From: Capra hircus
Lineage: Eukaryota > Chordata > Mammalia > Artiodactyla > Bovidae
Assembly: GCF_001704415.2 (NCBI RefSeq)
Contig: NC_030836.1
Location: forward strand, 26,572,001 to 26,636,000
Length of the DNA stretch: 64,000 nucleotides
Direction: 5' to 3'
Part shown: piece by piece, positions 1-11,372 of the stretch
How the letters are laid out: each line of letters begins with the position of its first letter
How positions within the stretch are numbered: position 1 is the stretch's first letter
The notes under the pieces: generated by a model
Told to the model about the DNA's origin: nothing
Seen by the model: only the letters and a program-made list of their open reading frames with translations
Database searches by the model: none
Translations under genes and position numbers: made by a program

Positions 1-14
1 GTTCCATAAAAGCA

Positions 15-118
15 GAGATTTTGTCTGTTTTGTTCAGTGTTATTTTTGTGGCAACTTAGAGTAACACCTGGTATATGCAGTAGGTATTGAATAAATATTT
101 GCTTAATAAACACTTTAT
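15..118 (+). repeat. L2-like LINE 3' fragment (tentative)
   Basis: The stretch has the usual L2 3'-end layout: a T-rich start (tgtctgttttgttca), then a region ending in 'gtaggtattgaataaatatttg'-type sequence. The match is by recognition only and MIR is an alternative. From 119 to about 464 I see no gene. Confidence 0.4.
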
Positions 119-464
119 TGGAATGAGAATGAGAAGCCCTTTTTCCTATGTTTCTTGGGACCAATTTTAGATATTGCAATAGAATTGTTACCCCACAGGC
201 AAAAGCTTATATAGCTTTAAGTCAGTGTTTTTCTTTGTAGACCTGAGTGTGGTGCAGGAAAAACATCATTAAGATATGCCTAGCTGTTTCAGTAGTCTGG
301 CCCTACACTACACTTTTATGGGTTTCTGATAGGTGCTCTTTCAGGTACTGAGGAATTATTAGGGGACAATCCTATGCCTTCTAGGAGCTTATGGTTTAAG
401 AAAAGTACACATATAAAAAGAAACATTTTAGCATTTGTTACAAATAAGACTGAGCATGGAAGAA

Positions 465-838
465 ATGATGCTTTCCAGTTGTGGTGCTGTAGAGAACTCT
501 TGAGAGTCCCTTGGACTGCAAGGAGATCAAACCAGTCAATTCTAAAGGAATTTAACTCTGAAAATTCATTGGAAGAATGGATGCTGAAGCTGAAGCTCAA
601 TACTTTGGCTGACCTGATGCAAAGAACCAACTCATTGGAAAACACCGTGATGCTGGGAAAGATTTATGGCAAAAAGATAAGGGGGTGGCAGCGGATGAGA
701 TAGTTAGACAGCATCACTGACTCAATGGACATGAGTTCAAGCAAACTCTGGGAGATAGTGAAGTACAGGGATCCTGGTGTGCTGCAGTCTATGAGGTCGC
801 AAAGAGTCGGACACAACTTAGCAACTGAACAAGCAGTA
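465..838 (+). mobile_element. BovB LINE 3' fragment
   Basis: This is the 3' part of a BovB (RTE-clade) LINE. It carries the coding tail (WTARRSNQSILKE-type codons near 515-550), the 'gatgctgggaaagat' block and the terminal 'gcaaagagtcggacacaac' plus 'gcaactgaac' ending. The reading frame contains stops, so it is a dead 5'-truncated copy. Confidence 0.85.
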
Positions 839-937
839 ACACAGGCAGTTATCATATTGAAAACACTGTCTGGTACAGCTGGTCTAGTCCTAAACACCCA
901 AGAGAAACTCTAGCTCATGGGCAGAGGGTACTGTGTT

Positions 938-1420
938 TAAGAATATTCATAGCAGCACTATTTGTAACAGAAGAAAGAAAACAGGGCTGCCCTGGTGGCT
1001 CAGTGGTAAAGAATCTGCCTGCCAATGCAAGAAACATGGGCTCGATCCCTGGGTCAGGAAGATCCCCTAGAAAAGGGAATGGCAACCTGGGAAATCGCAT
1101 GGCCAGAGGAGACTGGCGGGCTACAGCCCATGGGGTCACAAAAGAGCCGCATACAGCTTCGTGACAAAACAACAACAAAAGAAAACTGCTAGCTTCTCAT
1201 CGACTGGAGAATGCGTATTTCACATTGTACCCCTAAAGGGGAAAACTTAACAGTAGTTTGAATGAACGAAGTAGGTCAAAACTTATCAATAAATCACAAA
1301 ACCATAGAGTTGAGTGAAAAAAGTGAGTTGTTAAAAATAATCTGTAAAGGATGACATTTAATGATATTTGGACACTGGGATAGATACTCTACAAATTTAC
1401 AGATGCATAAAGTTGTAAGA
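938..1420 (+). repeat. Old L1 3' region (tentative), split by a SINE
   Basis: The flanks of the SINE at 984 read like the end of L1 ORF2 and its 3' UTR: 'aatattcatagcagcacta' before it, then 'atcgactggagaatg', 'cataaaacc..gttgagtgaaaaaagtg' after it. Divergence is high and the right edge is uncertain. From about 1420 to 1921 I see only AT-rich DNA. Confidence 0.4.
984..1168 (+). mobile_element. Bov-tA SINE
   Basis: It starts with the tRNA-Glu-derived head 'gggctgccctggtggctcag', which includes a Pol III A-box-like segment. It continues through the B-box-like 'gggctcgatccctgg' to the Bov-A body ending 'catggggtcacaaaagag'. It inserted into the old L1-like sequence. Confidence 0.88.
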
Positions 1421-1921
1421 AAAATGATGTGAATGTACAGTTATCAACAATGCATCATTAAAGGTGTTTTGCAGTGAAATAAATGAGGGAATTGAGATTA
1501 GAAAAAGAACTAGGGGAATATCAGTTATACCTATAATGTGAAAGTTGGGTGATGTATATAAGGTGTTTATGATGTTGTTTTGTATTTTTTCTGAAGGACT
1601 GAAATATTTTACAATAAAACCAATGAGACTAAAGGTAGTACACATTATTCTAAATCATTGTGATAGAGTTAATAATATAGTAAGTATCAGTTATATGATG
1701 ATATTTATTATATCAATAATGTTATTAAATAGTGAGAACAAATAAAAGCTGGTCAGGGTAAAAAAAAGAAATTAAGGCTTCTGGATCTTCTTATAGACCC
1801 CAACCCAGTTTTAGTCATTTATATAATGCCAAACCAGACCATACAGCTGGACCTACACACAGCACATATGTGCAAGCTTTTGCCATCAAGATGAACATAT
1901 ACAGGAAGATAAATTGTCAAA

Positions 1922-2157
1922 TCATAGAGCCCAGGTTACACGACGTGCTTGGATGTTTAGTTTTTCTGGAGTATCTTCTTTCATGTGGGCAGAGTGTACC
2001 CGGACAATACTACGAGGCACTGTAGTATCTGCTCGTAATGAGACGACTTTGATAGAAACCCCATGTTGCTCCATAACTTGACTTTTTCTGGCAGACTTGT
2101 GGATCAGGCTGCCAGAACCATCGATGGACTGCTTGTACTGTAAGAGAGAGAGGAATC
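1922..2157 (-). CDS. TMEM225: TMEM225 exon 4 with PP1-docking tail
   Basis: The acceptor tract 'cttctctttttcccag' has its AG at 2159-2158. A second AG 19 nt further in ('ctctcttacag') would shift the frame and is rejected. The exon encodes 'GFLSLLQYKQS', the polar tail and the terminal RVTWAL before TGA at 1924-1922. Confidence 0.9.
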
Positions 2158-4475
2158 CTGGGAAAAAGAGAAGCCAAGGGAGGGTGATGAAGGAACAACA
2201 GAGAAGGCACAGAAACACTTACCTCCCTATGGGCCACAAGGCCCAGCTCTAAAGCCTAATGGTTCCCTTTGAACTGCCCCAAGCCATTCGGGAGGGGGAT
2301 GCTTTAGTAGGAGAGTTTAGAAGTGTGTGCAGAATAGCTTAAATAGAGCCCAACTACAGTTCCTGGGGTCACAAAGAATCAGACTCGCCTGAGCACACAT
2401 GCACAAGGTTTGGGGCTTCCCTGAGGGCTCAGCGGGTAAAGAATCTACCTGCAATGCAGGAGATGTGGGAGACTTGGGTTCAGTCCCTAGGTTGGGAAGA
2501 TCCCCTGGAGGAGGAAATGGCAACCTACTCCAGTATTCTTGCCTGAAAATCCCATGGCCAGAGGAACCTGGCAGTCCATGGGGTCGCGGAAGAGTCGGAC
2601 ACGACTGAGTGACTGAGCACACACAGGCAGTGCTCAACACAATTGAGCATTCTTTCTGACAGAGGACATGCTTCTGAGTTAGGAAGTTTAGTTCCAAGGG
2701 AAATTTTAAAGGCTTCTTAGAAGAGTCTCTGGTGTTTGTAAGTGGTCATTGTGCATCAGACACTGATTCTCTCTGACCCCAGGCTGTCCTGGCAGGACAC
2801 TATGCCCCCAGGGTCACCGCCTCCTCATGAGTGAACATTCCCTACCAGCCATTCTCCTTAGTCTTGAAGTTAGCAGTTATCTCCACTCTGAATGGGGCAG
2901 GTATGAAAGAAAAGGTGGAAAAGAAGTTTTCCTTTGGGGGCAAGCATATTGAACATCTCACTCAGCCCACATCCTTGCAGGAACCATCTTCAGAGTGAGT
3001 CTAACTCCCCCACTAGCCCTTTAAAATGCAAAGGTTGGTAACTTTCCCTCTATCTTCTTTCCCATCCTCTCACTCTCCCGCCTATCAGAGATGGATTGGG
3101 TCTTAGCTCCCATCAAGGGCCCTGAAGACACTCACCAGAGGCGAATAACAATAAAACGTTTAAGTATGCAGTGAAAATGATCCAGCTGATCTTATAACTC
3201 GAGTAGTACACGGATTCACCCTTATTTAGCATGTGGTGGTACAGTAGGAGTGCACCGAGCAGAAGGATGCCTGATGTCCAGACAAAAGGAGAAAGAAAAG
3301 TCTCTTCTGAGGGACCCTGGCACTCATACTTGAGTTAACCTGAGACATGCTTGACTTCCAAACCCCTACCATGCACAACTGCGCCTTGTCCAGAGGCCAA
3401 TGCCACTTGAGTGGTGGCTCCAATTTGGCAGCTGCATATCTAAGCCAAAGAACTGGGAGGGCTGAGTTAGTCAGAGACCACAGCCTGGACCTACAAACCA
3501 AGTATGCCTCTGATCCTATGTCAGGGAACACAGGAAGTTACTGGTGGCTGAAGACTGGGAGTTACCTGTGAGGAAAGCGAGGCAGGCAGTCATAATGAGA
3601 GTATATTTGGTTTGAGGAATCATATAGGTGAATTCAAAACCCAGGAGCAAGTTATGCATGAAGGAAAAGCTGAACACCACAATCAGAATGTTCCTGACCA
3701 CTTCCAGGCCATCTGTTGAAAAGAAGAAGCTGTATTGAGAGGAGGACAGATATTTCTTCTGGCTCATTTCTACCTGGGGCACACAAATCTCTAGGTAAAC
3801 AAGAATGAGGTGAAACATTTGATTAAATAATAAAGAGCAAAGATGGGGCAAGAAAGAGATAGGGGTCTTAAGCTAAATGGGAGACGGAACCAAAAGAAAC
3901 TGTTCTCTATCTTTGTATCTTGTAAACTTCTTTCTCCATTTTTTTAAAAAATGTATTTCTTGCTAAACACTCTTGGCTTCCTCTAGTGGCAGTGTAACGT
4001 GATTTCTTTGCTGCCGGTCACCTTTCTTTTATATCCTCACATTCTAGATGTGCTAGAGTCCCTGTTGCTACTGTCAGGGCTTCTCAGAGATCCATCAGGT
4101 AAGCCTGTGAGCTTCTAAGCCTTTCTCCAAAACATGCAAATACTGAGCTTCTGGGGTAGGCCTTGACTGTTGATTATGGAAGTGGGCACACTGCAACCAC
4201 AGGTGGTTACACTGGAGGATAATGGTGAGATGAACAGAAGTCAAGGAAGGATGAACCCTCATTCTCTACCCATCTGTTTCCACATAATAGCTCTGACCTG
4301 ATGGCCACAGGGAAGTACAACATATCCACGGACTGTGGGTTATTGTAGGTTTTTGGGGTCCCAACTTCAGTTCAGCCCATTCTTCTATGATGATTCCTAC
4401 TGCCAAGAAGACTAAGACCCAGGAGGAGAAGAACATGTTGGTGGCCTCGACCTTTCTGACAAGTGTGTGCATCAT
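1922..4475 (-). CDS. TMEM225: TMEM225, transmembrane protein 225 (four exons)
   Basis: The coding exons are 4475-4298, 3712-3566, 3270-3136 and 2157-1922, all bounded by AG acceptors and GT donors. Each intron interrupts codons in phase 1, and the spliced frame is 231 codons plus TGA, close to the roughly 225 residues of human TMEM225. The predicted protein has four hydrophobic segments (about residues 12-30, 65-86, 94-118 and 138-165), the PMP22/claudin-like plan, and a hydrophilic C-tail of about 65 residues. The tail contains 'PRSIVR' and ends 'RRVTWAL'. R-V-T-W is an RVxF-type docking site for protein phosphatase 1. From the literature, the mouse protein sits in the sperm acrosomal region and binds PP1 gamma2. 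Human TMEM225 lies between OR6M1 and OR8D4, which agrees with the OR8-type pseudogenes here. Intron 3 carries a Bov-tA and a Bov-A fragment. No frameshift or stop was seen. A possible minus-strand AATAAA lies at 1704-1709. Confidence 0.93.
2356..2403 (+). repeat. Bov-A 3' fragment in TMEM225 intron 3
   Basis: This is a short match to the Bov-A terminus ('ctggggtcacaaagaatcag'), directly upstream of a full Bov-tA. The remainder of the intron, about 2626-3135, holds no other recognisable element. Confidence 0.6.
2412..2625 (+). mobile_element. Bov-tA SINE in TMEM225 intron 3
   Basis: A complete unit runs from 'ggggcttccctgagggctcag' (tRNA-derived head) to 'gagtcggacacgactgag'. The sequence 'ctgagcacaca' occurs on both sides and may be the target-site duplication. 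Confidence 0.9.
3136..3270 (-). CDS. TMEM225: TMEM225 exon 3
   Basis: The acceptor AG is at 3272-3271 and the donor CTCTG|GTGAG has its GT at 3135-3134. The exon is 135 nt, phase 1 to phase 1. It encodes the rest of segment 3, a loop with 'SSYKISWI', and segment 4 ('FTAYLNVLL'). Confidence 0.88.
3566..3712 (-). CDS. TMEM225: TMEM225 exon 2
   Basis: The acceptor is 'ttcttttcaacag' (AG at 3714-3713) and the donor CACAG|GTAAC (GT at 3565-3564). The exon is 147 nt, phase 1 to phase 1. It encodes DGLEVVRN, hydrophobic segment 2, 'FTYMIPQ' and the start of segment 3. Confidence 0.9.
4298..4475 (-). CDS. TMEM225: TMEM225 exon 1
   Basis: The exon opens with ATG at 4475; two adjacent ATGs (MMHT) are possible and the first is used. 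It encodes the short N-terminus, transmembrane segment 1 and the start of the first loop, including 'HSPWICC'. It ends in phase 1 at CAG|GTCAGAG, with the GT at 4297-4296. Confidence 0.9.
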
Positions 4476-5157
4476 TGAGTTTGGAGATTTTAAGCAGAGA
4501 CCATCACCAATATCTCACGTGCTTCTTCTCAGATATGATTAGTCACAAGAAAGAGGGCAAGATTCTAACTTTTAGTGATTGCTGACACGTTGGCAGTGGC
4601 AGAAGCTGAAGTAACTTATGAAACAAATGACAAATCCCACTGTTCCCTACTCCTCCACTTAGGCTAGTCTGTCGTGATGGCTGCCAACTGCCATGGAATC
4701 ATCTTGGTCTGACCCTTGACCCTGAGAACTACTGCTGTGGAAGCACCTAGGGCCTAGAGGCCTTGAAAGAAGATCCAGATACAGGAGGTATGATACCACA
4801 CACAGAGAACACTATCAGATATAGGAGCAACCAGCAGTCTTGAAAGAAGTTAGACATGTATGATGGAAGACATTAGGATTATATGTTCCAGGAGTTATGA
4901 GCATTAGATAGGGATCAATGAAATGCACAAGGTATTTGGATCACTATGTGAGATGTCAGCTAGCTAGCATCACAAAAGAGAAAGCCCACTCATAATTTAG
5001 GGTATTTTGAAGATAAGTGAGGGATTAGTGAGATACAGGTCAGAGAAGAAATCATATATGTAGTTAGGGAAAACAGGAGTCAAGATGCCATTAAATAAGA
5101 TGTAAACCATGGGAGCAAGCACAAACCTGCTTATGAGCAAGAATTTAGTAAGTACTG

Positions 5158-5183
5158 TTTTTTTTTTTTTTTTTTTTTTTTTT
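5158..5183 (+). repeat. Poly-T tract
   Basis: An uninterrupted run of T of about 26 nt, possibly the A-tail of a minus-strand retroposon, though no body was recognised beside it. The stretch 4476-5157 upstream of TMEM225 exon 1 shows no other feature. Confidence 0.9.
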
Positions 5184-5419
5184 AAGTTTAAGGTGCCCCT
5201 TAAACTTATGGCGAGATGAACAGGGCATATGATAGAATTAGTCTTGAAACTTAATTGTAATTTAAGAGTTATCAACCTAGGAAAGGCAGTTGAAACATAG
5301 GTGTACATATCACCATGAGACGATATTACACAGAAGGTGACAAGAGGCAGTGAAGGAAATTCTGATTAACATCATCATTTATGAGAAAGAGCAAAGAAGG
5401 AGAGTCCAGAGCAAGGCTG

Positions 5420-5640
5420 TGTGTGTGTGCGTGCATGCTAAGTTGCTTCAGTTGTGTTTGACTCTTTGCAATCTTATGAATTGTAGCCCTCCAGGCTCCT
5501 CTGTCCATGGGATTCTCCAGGCAAGAATACTGGTGTAGGTTGCCATGCCCTCCTCAAGGGGATCTTCCCCACCTTGGATCGAACTCTTGTCTCTTATGTC
5601 TCCTGCATTGGCAGGCAGGTTCTTTACCACTAGTGCCAGC
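5420..5640 (-). mobile_element. Bov-tA SINE, minus strand, with TG-rich tail
   Basis: Read on the minus strand the unit goes from the tRNA-like head (complement of 'ttctttaccactagtgccag') to the Bov-A end (complement of 'ttcagttgtgtttgactctttg'). It is flanked on the left by a short (TG)n, a common Bov-tA tail. Confidence 0.88.
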
Positions 5641-5944
5641 TACAAGAATACAAATGTTGCTGAATGATTAAAGAAGCTTAAATTTTGAGGAGACATTAGA
5701 TTCCTAAAGCAGAGAAATCTAATTAGGTGGAAGCTGAACACATGCCACTTGATTTGATGATTAGAATGTCACTGGTGGTTTTGGGCATGGCATTTTCTGC
5801 AGAACAATGGGAGATGTGAAAGTAGAAGGGAGATTGTTAGGTTTCATGTTTTTTTTTTAATAGGCAACTAGATTAAAGAAATAATAAATGGAAAAAGAAA
5901 ATCAGAATTTTAGTTTCAAAAGGGAAGTATACAATTTTGAAAAA

Positions 5945-6650
5945 GTAGAGACTGATGGGATAGTTCCCATGTACCCTTTACCCTGCTTCAGTGCTCATCC
6001 CTGAGTTATTCTGAAACAAACCCAGAGAATTTCATCCTTAAATATTTGTTGGTGTCACTAAAAGATGAGGACTAATTTTTCCTCCTGGATTTACTTTTCT
6101 CCCTCTTTGTTTTCTTAATCTGATTTATAGAAGGTTATCAATTTGTTGATATTTTCAAGATCCCTTTACATATTTAGCCATATGAAAATATTATTTTAAA
6201 TAGATTTTACTACTTTAAGTTTTTACCTCATTATTTCTCTTTCCAATTAATTTTTTATCTCTCAAATTTCTAAAAACAGTTAAAACTTCTTTAATATGCC
6301 AGGATTTAAGGTGACCCATGTTTATCTGTGCACAGAGTTTACTATATCTCACATACTTTTTTCTACTAAACAAGTTAAAAAGAAATATTTTAAAGAGCAG
6401 TTATGTTTTTCCAGCAAAACTGAGCAGAAGGAAAAAACTGAGCAGAAGATGCAGAGATGTTTTCATATACTCCCTGTATATCCCACACAGGGACAGCCTT
6501 CCCTCTTCTCAACATTCCCACCAAAGTGGTACATTTGTTGCATTTATAAACCTACAATTACATATTATTATCATCCATAGTCCATGGTTTATGTTCGGGA
6601 TCACTCTTGCCTTATGTCTCATATATTTTCACATTAGACAGATCTAAATG
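5945..6650 (-). repeat. Old mammalian L1 3' region (tentative)
   Basis: Blocks such as 'gggatagttcccatgtaccc', 'cattcccaccaaagtgg' and 'catccatagtccatggttta' resemble the antisense of ancient L1M 3' ends. No coding frame survives. The stretch from 5641 to 5944 shows nothing recognisable. Confidence 0.4.
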
Positions 6651-6834
6651 CTAATTTTGACTTCACCATTGAAATCTATTTGGGACTGTGTTCACGCATA
6701 CAAATGTTTCCCACTGGAATGCAAAGAGTATCTTTACATTTCAGTGAAACTATAATATTGTAGCATTCATGATCGCAAGATTCACTAGTAAATAATTGAA
6801 CATAGTCCCATCTGGGACAATTAAAGCTTTTCCT

Positions 6835-7192
6835 GGGACTTACCTGGTGGTACAGTGATTAAGAATCCACCTACTGATGCAGGGGACATGGGCTTGATCC
6901 CTGATATGGGAAGATCCTGCATGCCGAGGAGCAACTAAGCCTGTGAGCCACAGCTACTGAGGCTGCCCTCGAGAGCCTGTGAGCTGCAATTACCGAACCA
7001 GTGCAGCATCACTGAAGCCCCTGCACCCGGAGCCCTTGCTCTGAAACAAGAGAAGCCATTTCAATGAGAAGCTTGTCCTCTACAATGAAGAGCAGCCCCC
7101 ACTCGCCGCAACTAGAGGAAGCCCGTATGCAGCAAGGAAGACCCATCACAGCCATAAATAAAGTAAATGAATTATTTTTTAAAAAAGAAAGA
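6835..7192 (+). mobile_element. CHR-type (cetartiodactyl) SINE
   Basis: This is a long tRNA-derived SINE: head 'gggacttacctggtggtac', then 'gggaagatcctgcatgccg', repeated 'gtgagccacagctactgagg'-type segments, 'cgccgcaactagaggaagcc', and an A-rich tail. The order matches CHR-2/CHRS elements shared by ruminants and cetaceans. Confidence 0.8.
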
Positions 7193-7380
7193 AAGGAACC
7201 AGCTCCTCTCACACACCTGAGGGCAGGAATGAATGCAATTTCTCAGTGAGGCAGGAAGATCAGTGCCCAGACCACCTGGGCCTCCATTCTCTGCCCTTCT
7301 CTGCGTCTCTCACCTCCACCTCCCTGGAGCCCAACTCCTCTCCCACTTCCCCTCAAAAAGCAGAATCTTTTACTAAAAAC

Positions 7381-7617
7381 CAATGGCACCCCACTCCAGT
7401 ACTCTTACCTGGAAAATCCCATGGACGGAGGAGCCTGGTAGGCTGCAGTTCATGGGGTCGCTAAGAGTCGCATAGGACTAAGCGTCTTCGCTTTCACTTT
7501 TCACTTTCATGCATTGGAGAAGGACATGGCAACCCACTCCACTGTTCTTGCCTGGAGAATCCCAAGGGCAGGGGAGCCTAGTGGGATCGCACAGAGTCGG
7601 ACACGACTGAAGCGACA
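7381..7617 (+). mobile_element. Bov-A2 SINE
   Basis: Two Bov-A monomers are joined by 'cttcgctttcacttttcac'. Each has 'ccactccag..ttcttgcctgga' and 'ggtcg..gagtcg' blocks. There is no tRNA head, which distinguishes it from Bov-tA. Confidence 0.9.
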
Positions 7618-7633
7618 GCAGCAGCAGCAGCAG
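7615..7633 (+). repeat. (CAG)n microsatellite at Bov-A2 tail
   Basis: About six CAG units follow the Bov-A2 end, the typical seed for triplet repeats in bovids. Confidence 0.9.
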
Positions 7634-7639
7634 GAACTC

Positions 7640-10293
7640 TGGAGACCAAAAAGAAAAATGGAATAATTATTCATCTAAAGCAGTGTCTGTGTCACTTATG
7701 TGCTTGATTAGGTGCCTCTGTGATCCAGTTTCAAGACGAGAGTACACACTAAGACTCCGTCCCCTGGACTGGGGTACCATGGACAAGTCTGGGACTGTGT
7801 TGTTTCTGGGTCTCTCTCCTGGATATTTGTTATCCTTTATTTCTAAATGAAACTATGATAGCTATCTTCCTCTACTCTACTTGGAATACCCTTCAGCTTG
7901 GGAGTGAGAGACCATAGGCTAATACTCCTCACTATCTAAGACCTAGATGGTCTGATTCCTGCCTGTGGGATATGTATTCTAGGCAACACTTTATCATGAT
8001 CCCTGGAGCTGAAACAGCTCTTCCTGACATCTTGAAGAGAAAGGCACAGAGGGCCAACCCGAACATTGGGGCACACATACATGGGCAAAAGGTCCCCTTC
8101 TGCCTGTTGGAGGTTAGCGAAGGTGATTGCAGTGTTTATGGGTGGGGAGTCTCTATACAGTATGTCTATGGTCTATGTCTGTACTCCCACTCAGATATTT
8201 TTCAGGTTATTTGGCCTCCCCATCACCTTCTTAATCAGATGTCTTTCTGAGGTGTAGACTTTGACCTTCAGGATAGACTCATGTGCAGAACCGGGCAGTG
8301 GCATTTTGCTACATTCTAGTCCAGGATTTCTTGATTATGTACCTCTCTGGAATGCTACTGAAATAAAAAAATTCATTTTCCAACCCCAGATTTGCATAAT
8401 CAGACAACTGGAGTTAGAGGGAGCCACTGTAGCTCTATTTCCTTCTGACAGGTAGAAACTTGAGGACAGTGTGAAGCTCTCACTGAGAATGGACTCTGAA
8501 CCATTTCTTTTTGCATTTTCACAGTATTTGAAGTATCTAAAAACCCATATTTGATTTTGGTAGAAATCTCTACAAGATGTTGCCATACATTACCATTTGT
8601 TGGATAAACACCCAGCAAAGCACAACAGTCATGCAGAACATGTGTGAGAATGTGTCTTCACTCCACCGACCAAGGCTCCCTTCAGGCTAAAGCAGCCATG
8701 TCTGGTGGAGCAGCACCAAGCCCAGGGTGCCCATGGGGGCTGCCAGGCACTGTGTATGGTGGTGGAGTGGGCACTCTCCCTGGTGGCTTGTACTTAGGAC
8801 AGTGAGAGCAGGGTTGAAGGGAGCAGTGGTTCTTTCCAAACTTGAATGCCCCAACAGAAAGCTTCAGAAGGTCATAGCTTAAAAAGAGCTAAAAAAATTT
8901 AAAAACAAGATGAAAAGACAAAATTACCTCTCTAGTGTCCAGGCTTTTCAGTAGCTCACATGACTTTAAACATTCTCCTTTCCTCTACCTTGAGACAATA
9001 CCTAAATCATGGCTTTTGGATAAAGGAAAAGAGGAAGAAGAGAGACGGCAGCCAAATCATTCTTTGTGTTTACTCTTAATGTTTGTCTTTCTGTATAACT
9101 TCTTGATCTCTAAGATTTATTCCATTCCAGAAGCTTTCCCCCAGGAAGCAAAGGAGAGTGACAGGTATAAAGTCAATAAAATTTTCTATATTGATATCCC
9201 CAAAGCAGCAGCCAAGTTAATTTTCACGTGTTATTTCACATAATCCTAATAATTCAAATCCTATATTATTTTCTGTCTAAGGATTAAAGAAAAATATCTC
9301 CTAGAGGTACATGTACCCTTTAGTACTTTTTTTTTGGATGACTACACCATGCCAGTGGTGGAAAATAGATTATATAATTATCTGTATGAGAATAATATCA
9401 ATGATTTGCTGTGCCCCACAGAGAAGGATTTGATACATTTGAAATAATTATTCTAAGTCAGAAAACATGTTAACAATTATGTATAGGGACTCAGCTCACT
9501 TTAATTCAACAAACAAGTTAGCACAAATAGTGAGTCACCTAGATTATCTCCTTCCACATTGGAAGGGATACCTGGCATAACTATGAAGAAATTGCTTTAG
9601 CTCATTTAATTTTGACTTATCCTCATTACAAAATGCATATGAGATAGTTCAAATATTTGCCCTTGCCTTTGAATTACATTTATTGTTTTTTGCAATCTGG
9701 TAGGTGATTTTGTAGCAAATTAGAAATAAATTTTAGCTCCAAACAAAGTACTTGTGTGGTGAGACAGTCACACACACATACACATACTCACACAGAATCA
9801 TAATAGTCTGAAATGAGATTTATTTAACTAAACATTATTCATGATCTGTGTGATTCATGGACTTGTAGAGGGCTTTTATAGGTATTGGGTATACCTGAAG
9901 TTTTGTGTTTAAAATACTTAACTCCAATTTTTTAAAAAATAATTAAAATAAAAAGTAAAATATTGGCTCCAATAAACCTTATGCAATAATTTTTCTAGAC
10001 CATATATAAGGAGAACAGATGCTTATTTGTAATACTGTAAGAATATGTGAGAATCCCATGTCAAATATCTACTCTTCTAATACCATAAATCATATCTTTG
10101 AGGACTCATTTCCTTTCACTGAGAGATGATCTCTTAGCAAAATTCAAGTATTATGAACTAGATTCACATGCTGTACATTAGATTACAGGAATTTATCTTA
10201 TAACTGAGTGCTTTAAAAAATAGTCACTATATAAGGTGGTGATGTGTTAGCTTGTTGTGATAATCATCTCACAGTATATCAAATCATCAGTTG
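7640..10293. other. Intergenic DNA, no gene recognised
   Basis: Open frames here are short and none resembles a known family. The longest (7972-8250, 92 codons) lacks a recognisable domain or splice context. A CA-rich patch lies at about 9765-9796. I see no repeat I can name with confidence. Confidence 0.6.
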
Positions 10294-10301
10294 TACACTT
10301 T

Positions 10302-10305
<4 letters not shown>

Positions 10306-10336
<31 letters not shown>

Positions 10337-10546
10337 CAATTGCCCAGTCATGTCCAACTCTCTGAGGTCCCATGGACCATAACCCAGCAGGCTCCTCTGT
10401 CCATAGAATTCTCCAGGCAAGAATACTGAAGTGGGTTGCCATTTCCTTCTCGGGGTGATCTTCCTAACGTGTAGACTGAACTCTTGACTCTTGCATTTCC
10501 TGCATTGGCAAGTGGATACTTTCAAACTAGGGCCACCTGCGAAGCT
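10306..10546 (-). mobile_element. Bov-tA SINE, minus strand, with (TG)n and 12-bp TSD
   Basis: The minus-strand Bov-tA body is preceded on the plus strand by a (TG)n of about 30 nt (from about 10303). The flanks share the direct repeat TACACTTTAAGT at 10294-10305 and 10547-10558, which defines the insertion. Confidence 0.92.
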
Positions 10547-10558
10547 TACACTTTAAGT

Positions 10559-11372
10559 ATACACAGTATCTATAACCTCAGATATGCAGATGACACCACC
10601 CTTATGGCAGAAAGTGAAGAGGAGCTAAAAAGCCTCTTGATGAACGTGAAAGAGGACAGTGAAAAAGTTGGCTTAAAGCTCAACATTCAGAAAACTAAGA
10701 TCATGGCATCCGGTCCCATCACTTCATGGCAAATAGATTGGGAAACAGGGGAAACAGTATCAGACTTTATTTTTTTGGGCTCCAAAATCACTGCAGATGG
10801 TGACTGCAGCCAAGAAATTAAAAGACGCTTATTCCTTGGAAGAAAAATTATGACCAACCTAGATAGTATATTCAAAAGCAGAGACATTACTTTGCTGACT
10901 AAGGTCTGTCTAGTCAAGGCTATGGTTTTTCCTGTGGTCATGTATGGATGTGAGAGTTGGACTGTGAAGAAAGCTGAGCTCCGAAGAATTGATGCTTTTG
11001 AACTGTGGTATTGGAGAAGACTCTTGAGAGTCCCTTGGACTGCAAGGAGATCCAACCAGTCCATTCTGAAGGAGATCAGCCCTGGGATTTCTTTGGAAGG
11101 AATGATGCTAAAGCTGAAACTCCAGTACTTTGGCCACCTCATGCGAAGAGTTGACTCATTGGAAAAGACTTTGATGTTGGGAGGGATTGGGGGCAGGAGG
11201 AGAAGGGGATGACAGAGGATGAGATGGCTGGATGGCATCACGGACTCGATGGACGTGAATCTGAGTGAACTCCGGGAGTTGGTGATGGACAGGGAGGCCT
11301 GGCGTGCTGCAATTCATGGGGTCGCAAAGAGTCGGACACTACTGAGAGACTGAACTGAACTGAACTGAATAT
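10559..11372 (+). mobile_element. BovB LINE, 3' part with end of reverse transcriptase
   Basis: A 5'-truncated BovB. Its open frame (to 11212) starts just before the RT catalytic motif 'LRYADDTTLMAE' and continues through 'VMYGCESWTVKKAE' and 'WTARRSNQSILKE' to a TGA in 'RRRRG'. The non-coding end finishes 'gcaaagagtcggacac' and 'ctgaactgaactgaactgaa'. It lacks the endonuclease and most of the RT, so it is immobile. Confidence 0.92.

Noticed and set aside
984..1010. Heads of Bov-tA SINEs as tRNA genes
   Set aside because: They have A/B-box-like blocks from tRNA-Glu ancestry but no cloverleaf; the same applies to all Bov-tA copies listed.
7972..8250. 92-codon open frame as a small host gene
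   Set aside because: No recognisable domain, no splice or promoter context, overlapping frames of similar length; chance is sufficient.
10484..11212. 242-codon open frame as a host gene
   Set aside because: The first part is a minus-strand Bov-tA read in antisense and the rest is BovB RT tail (LRYADDTTLMAE). It is a LINE fragment.
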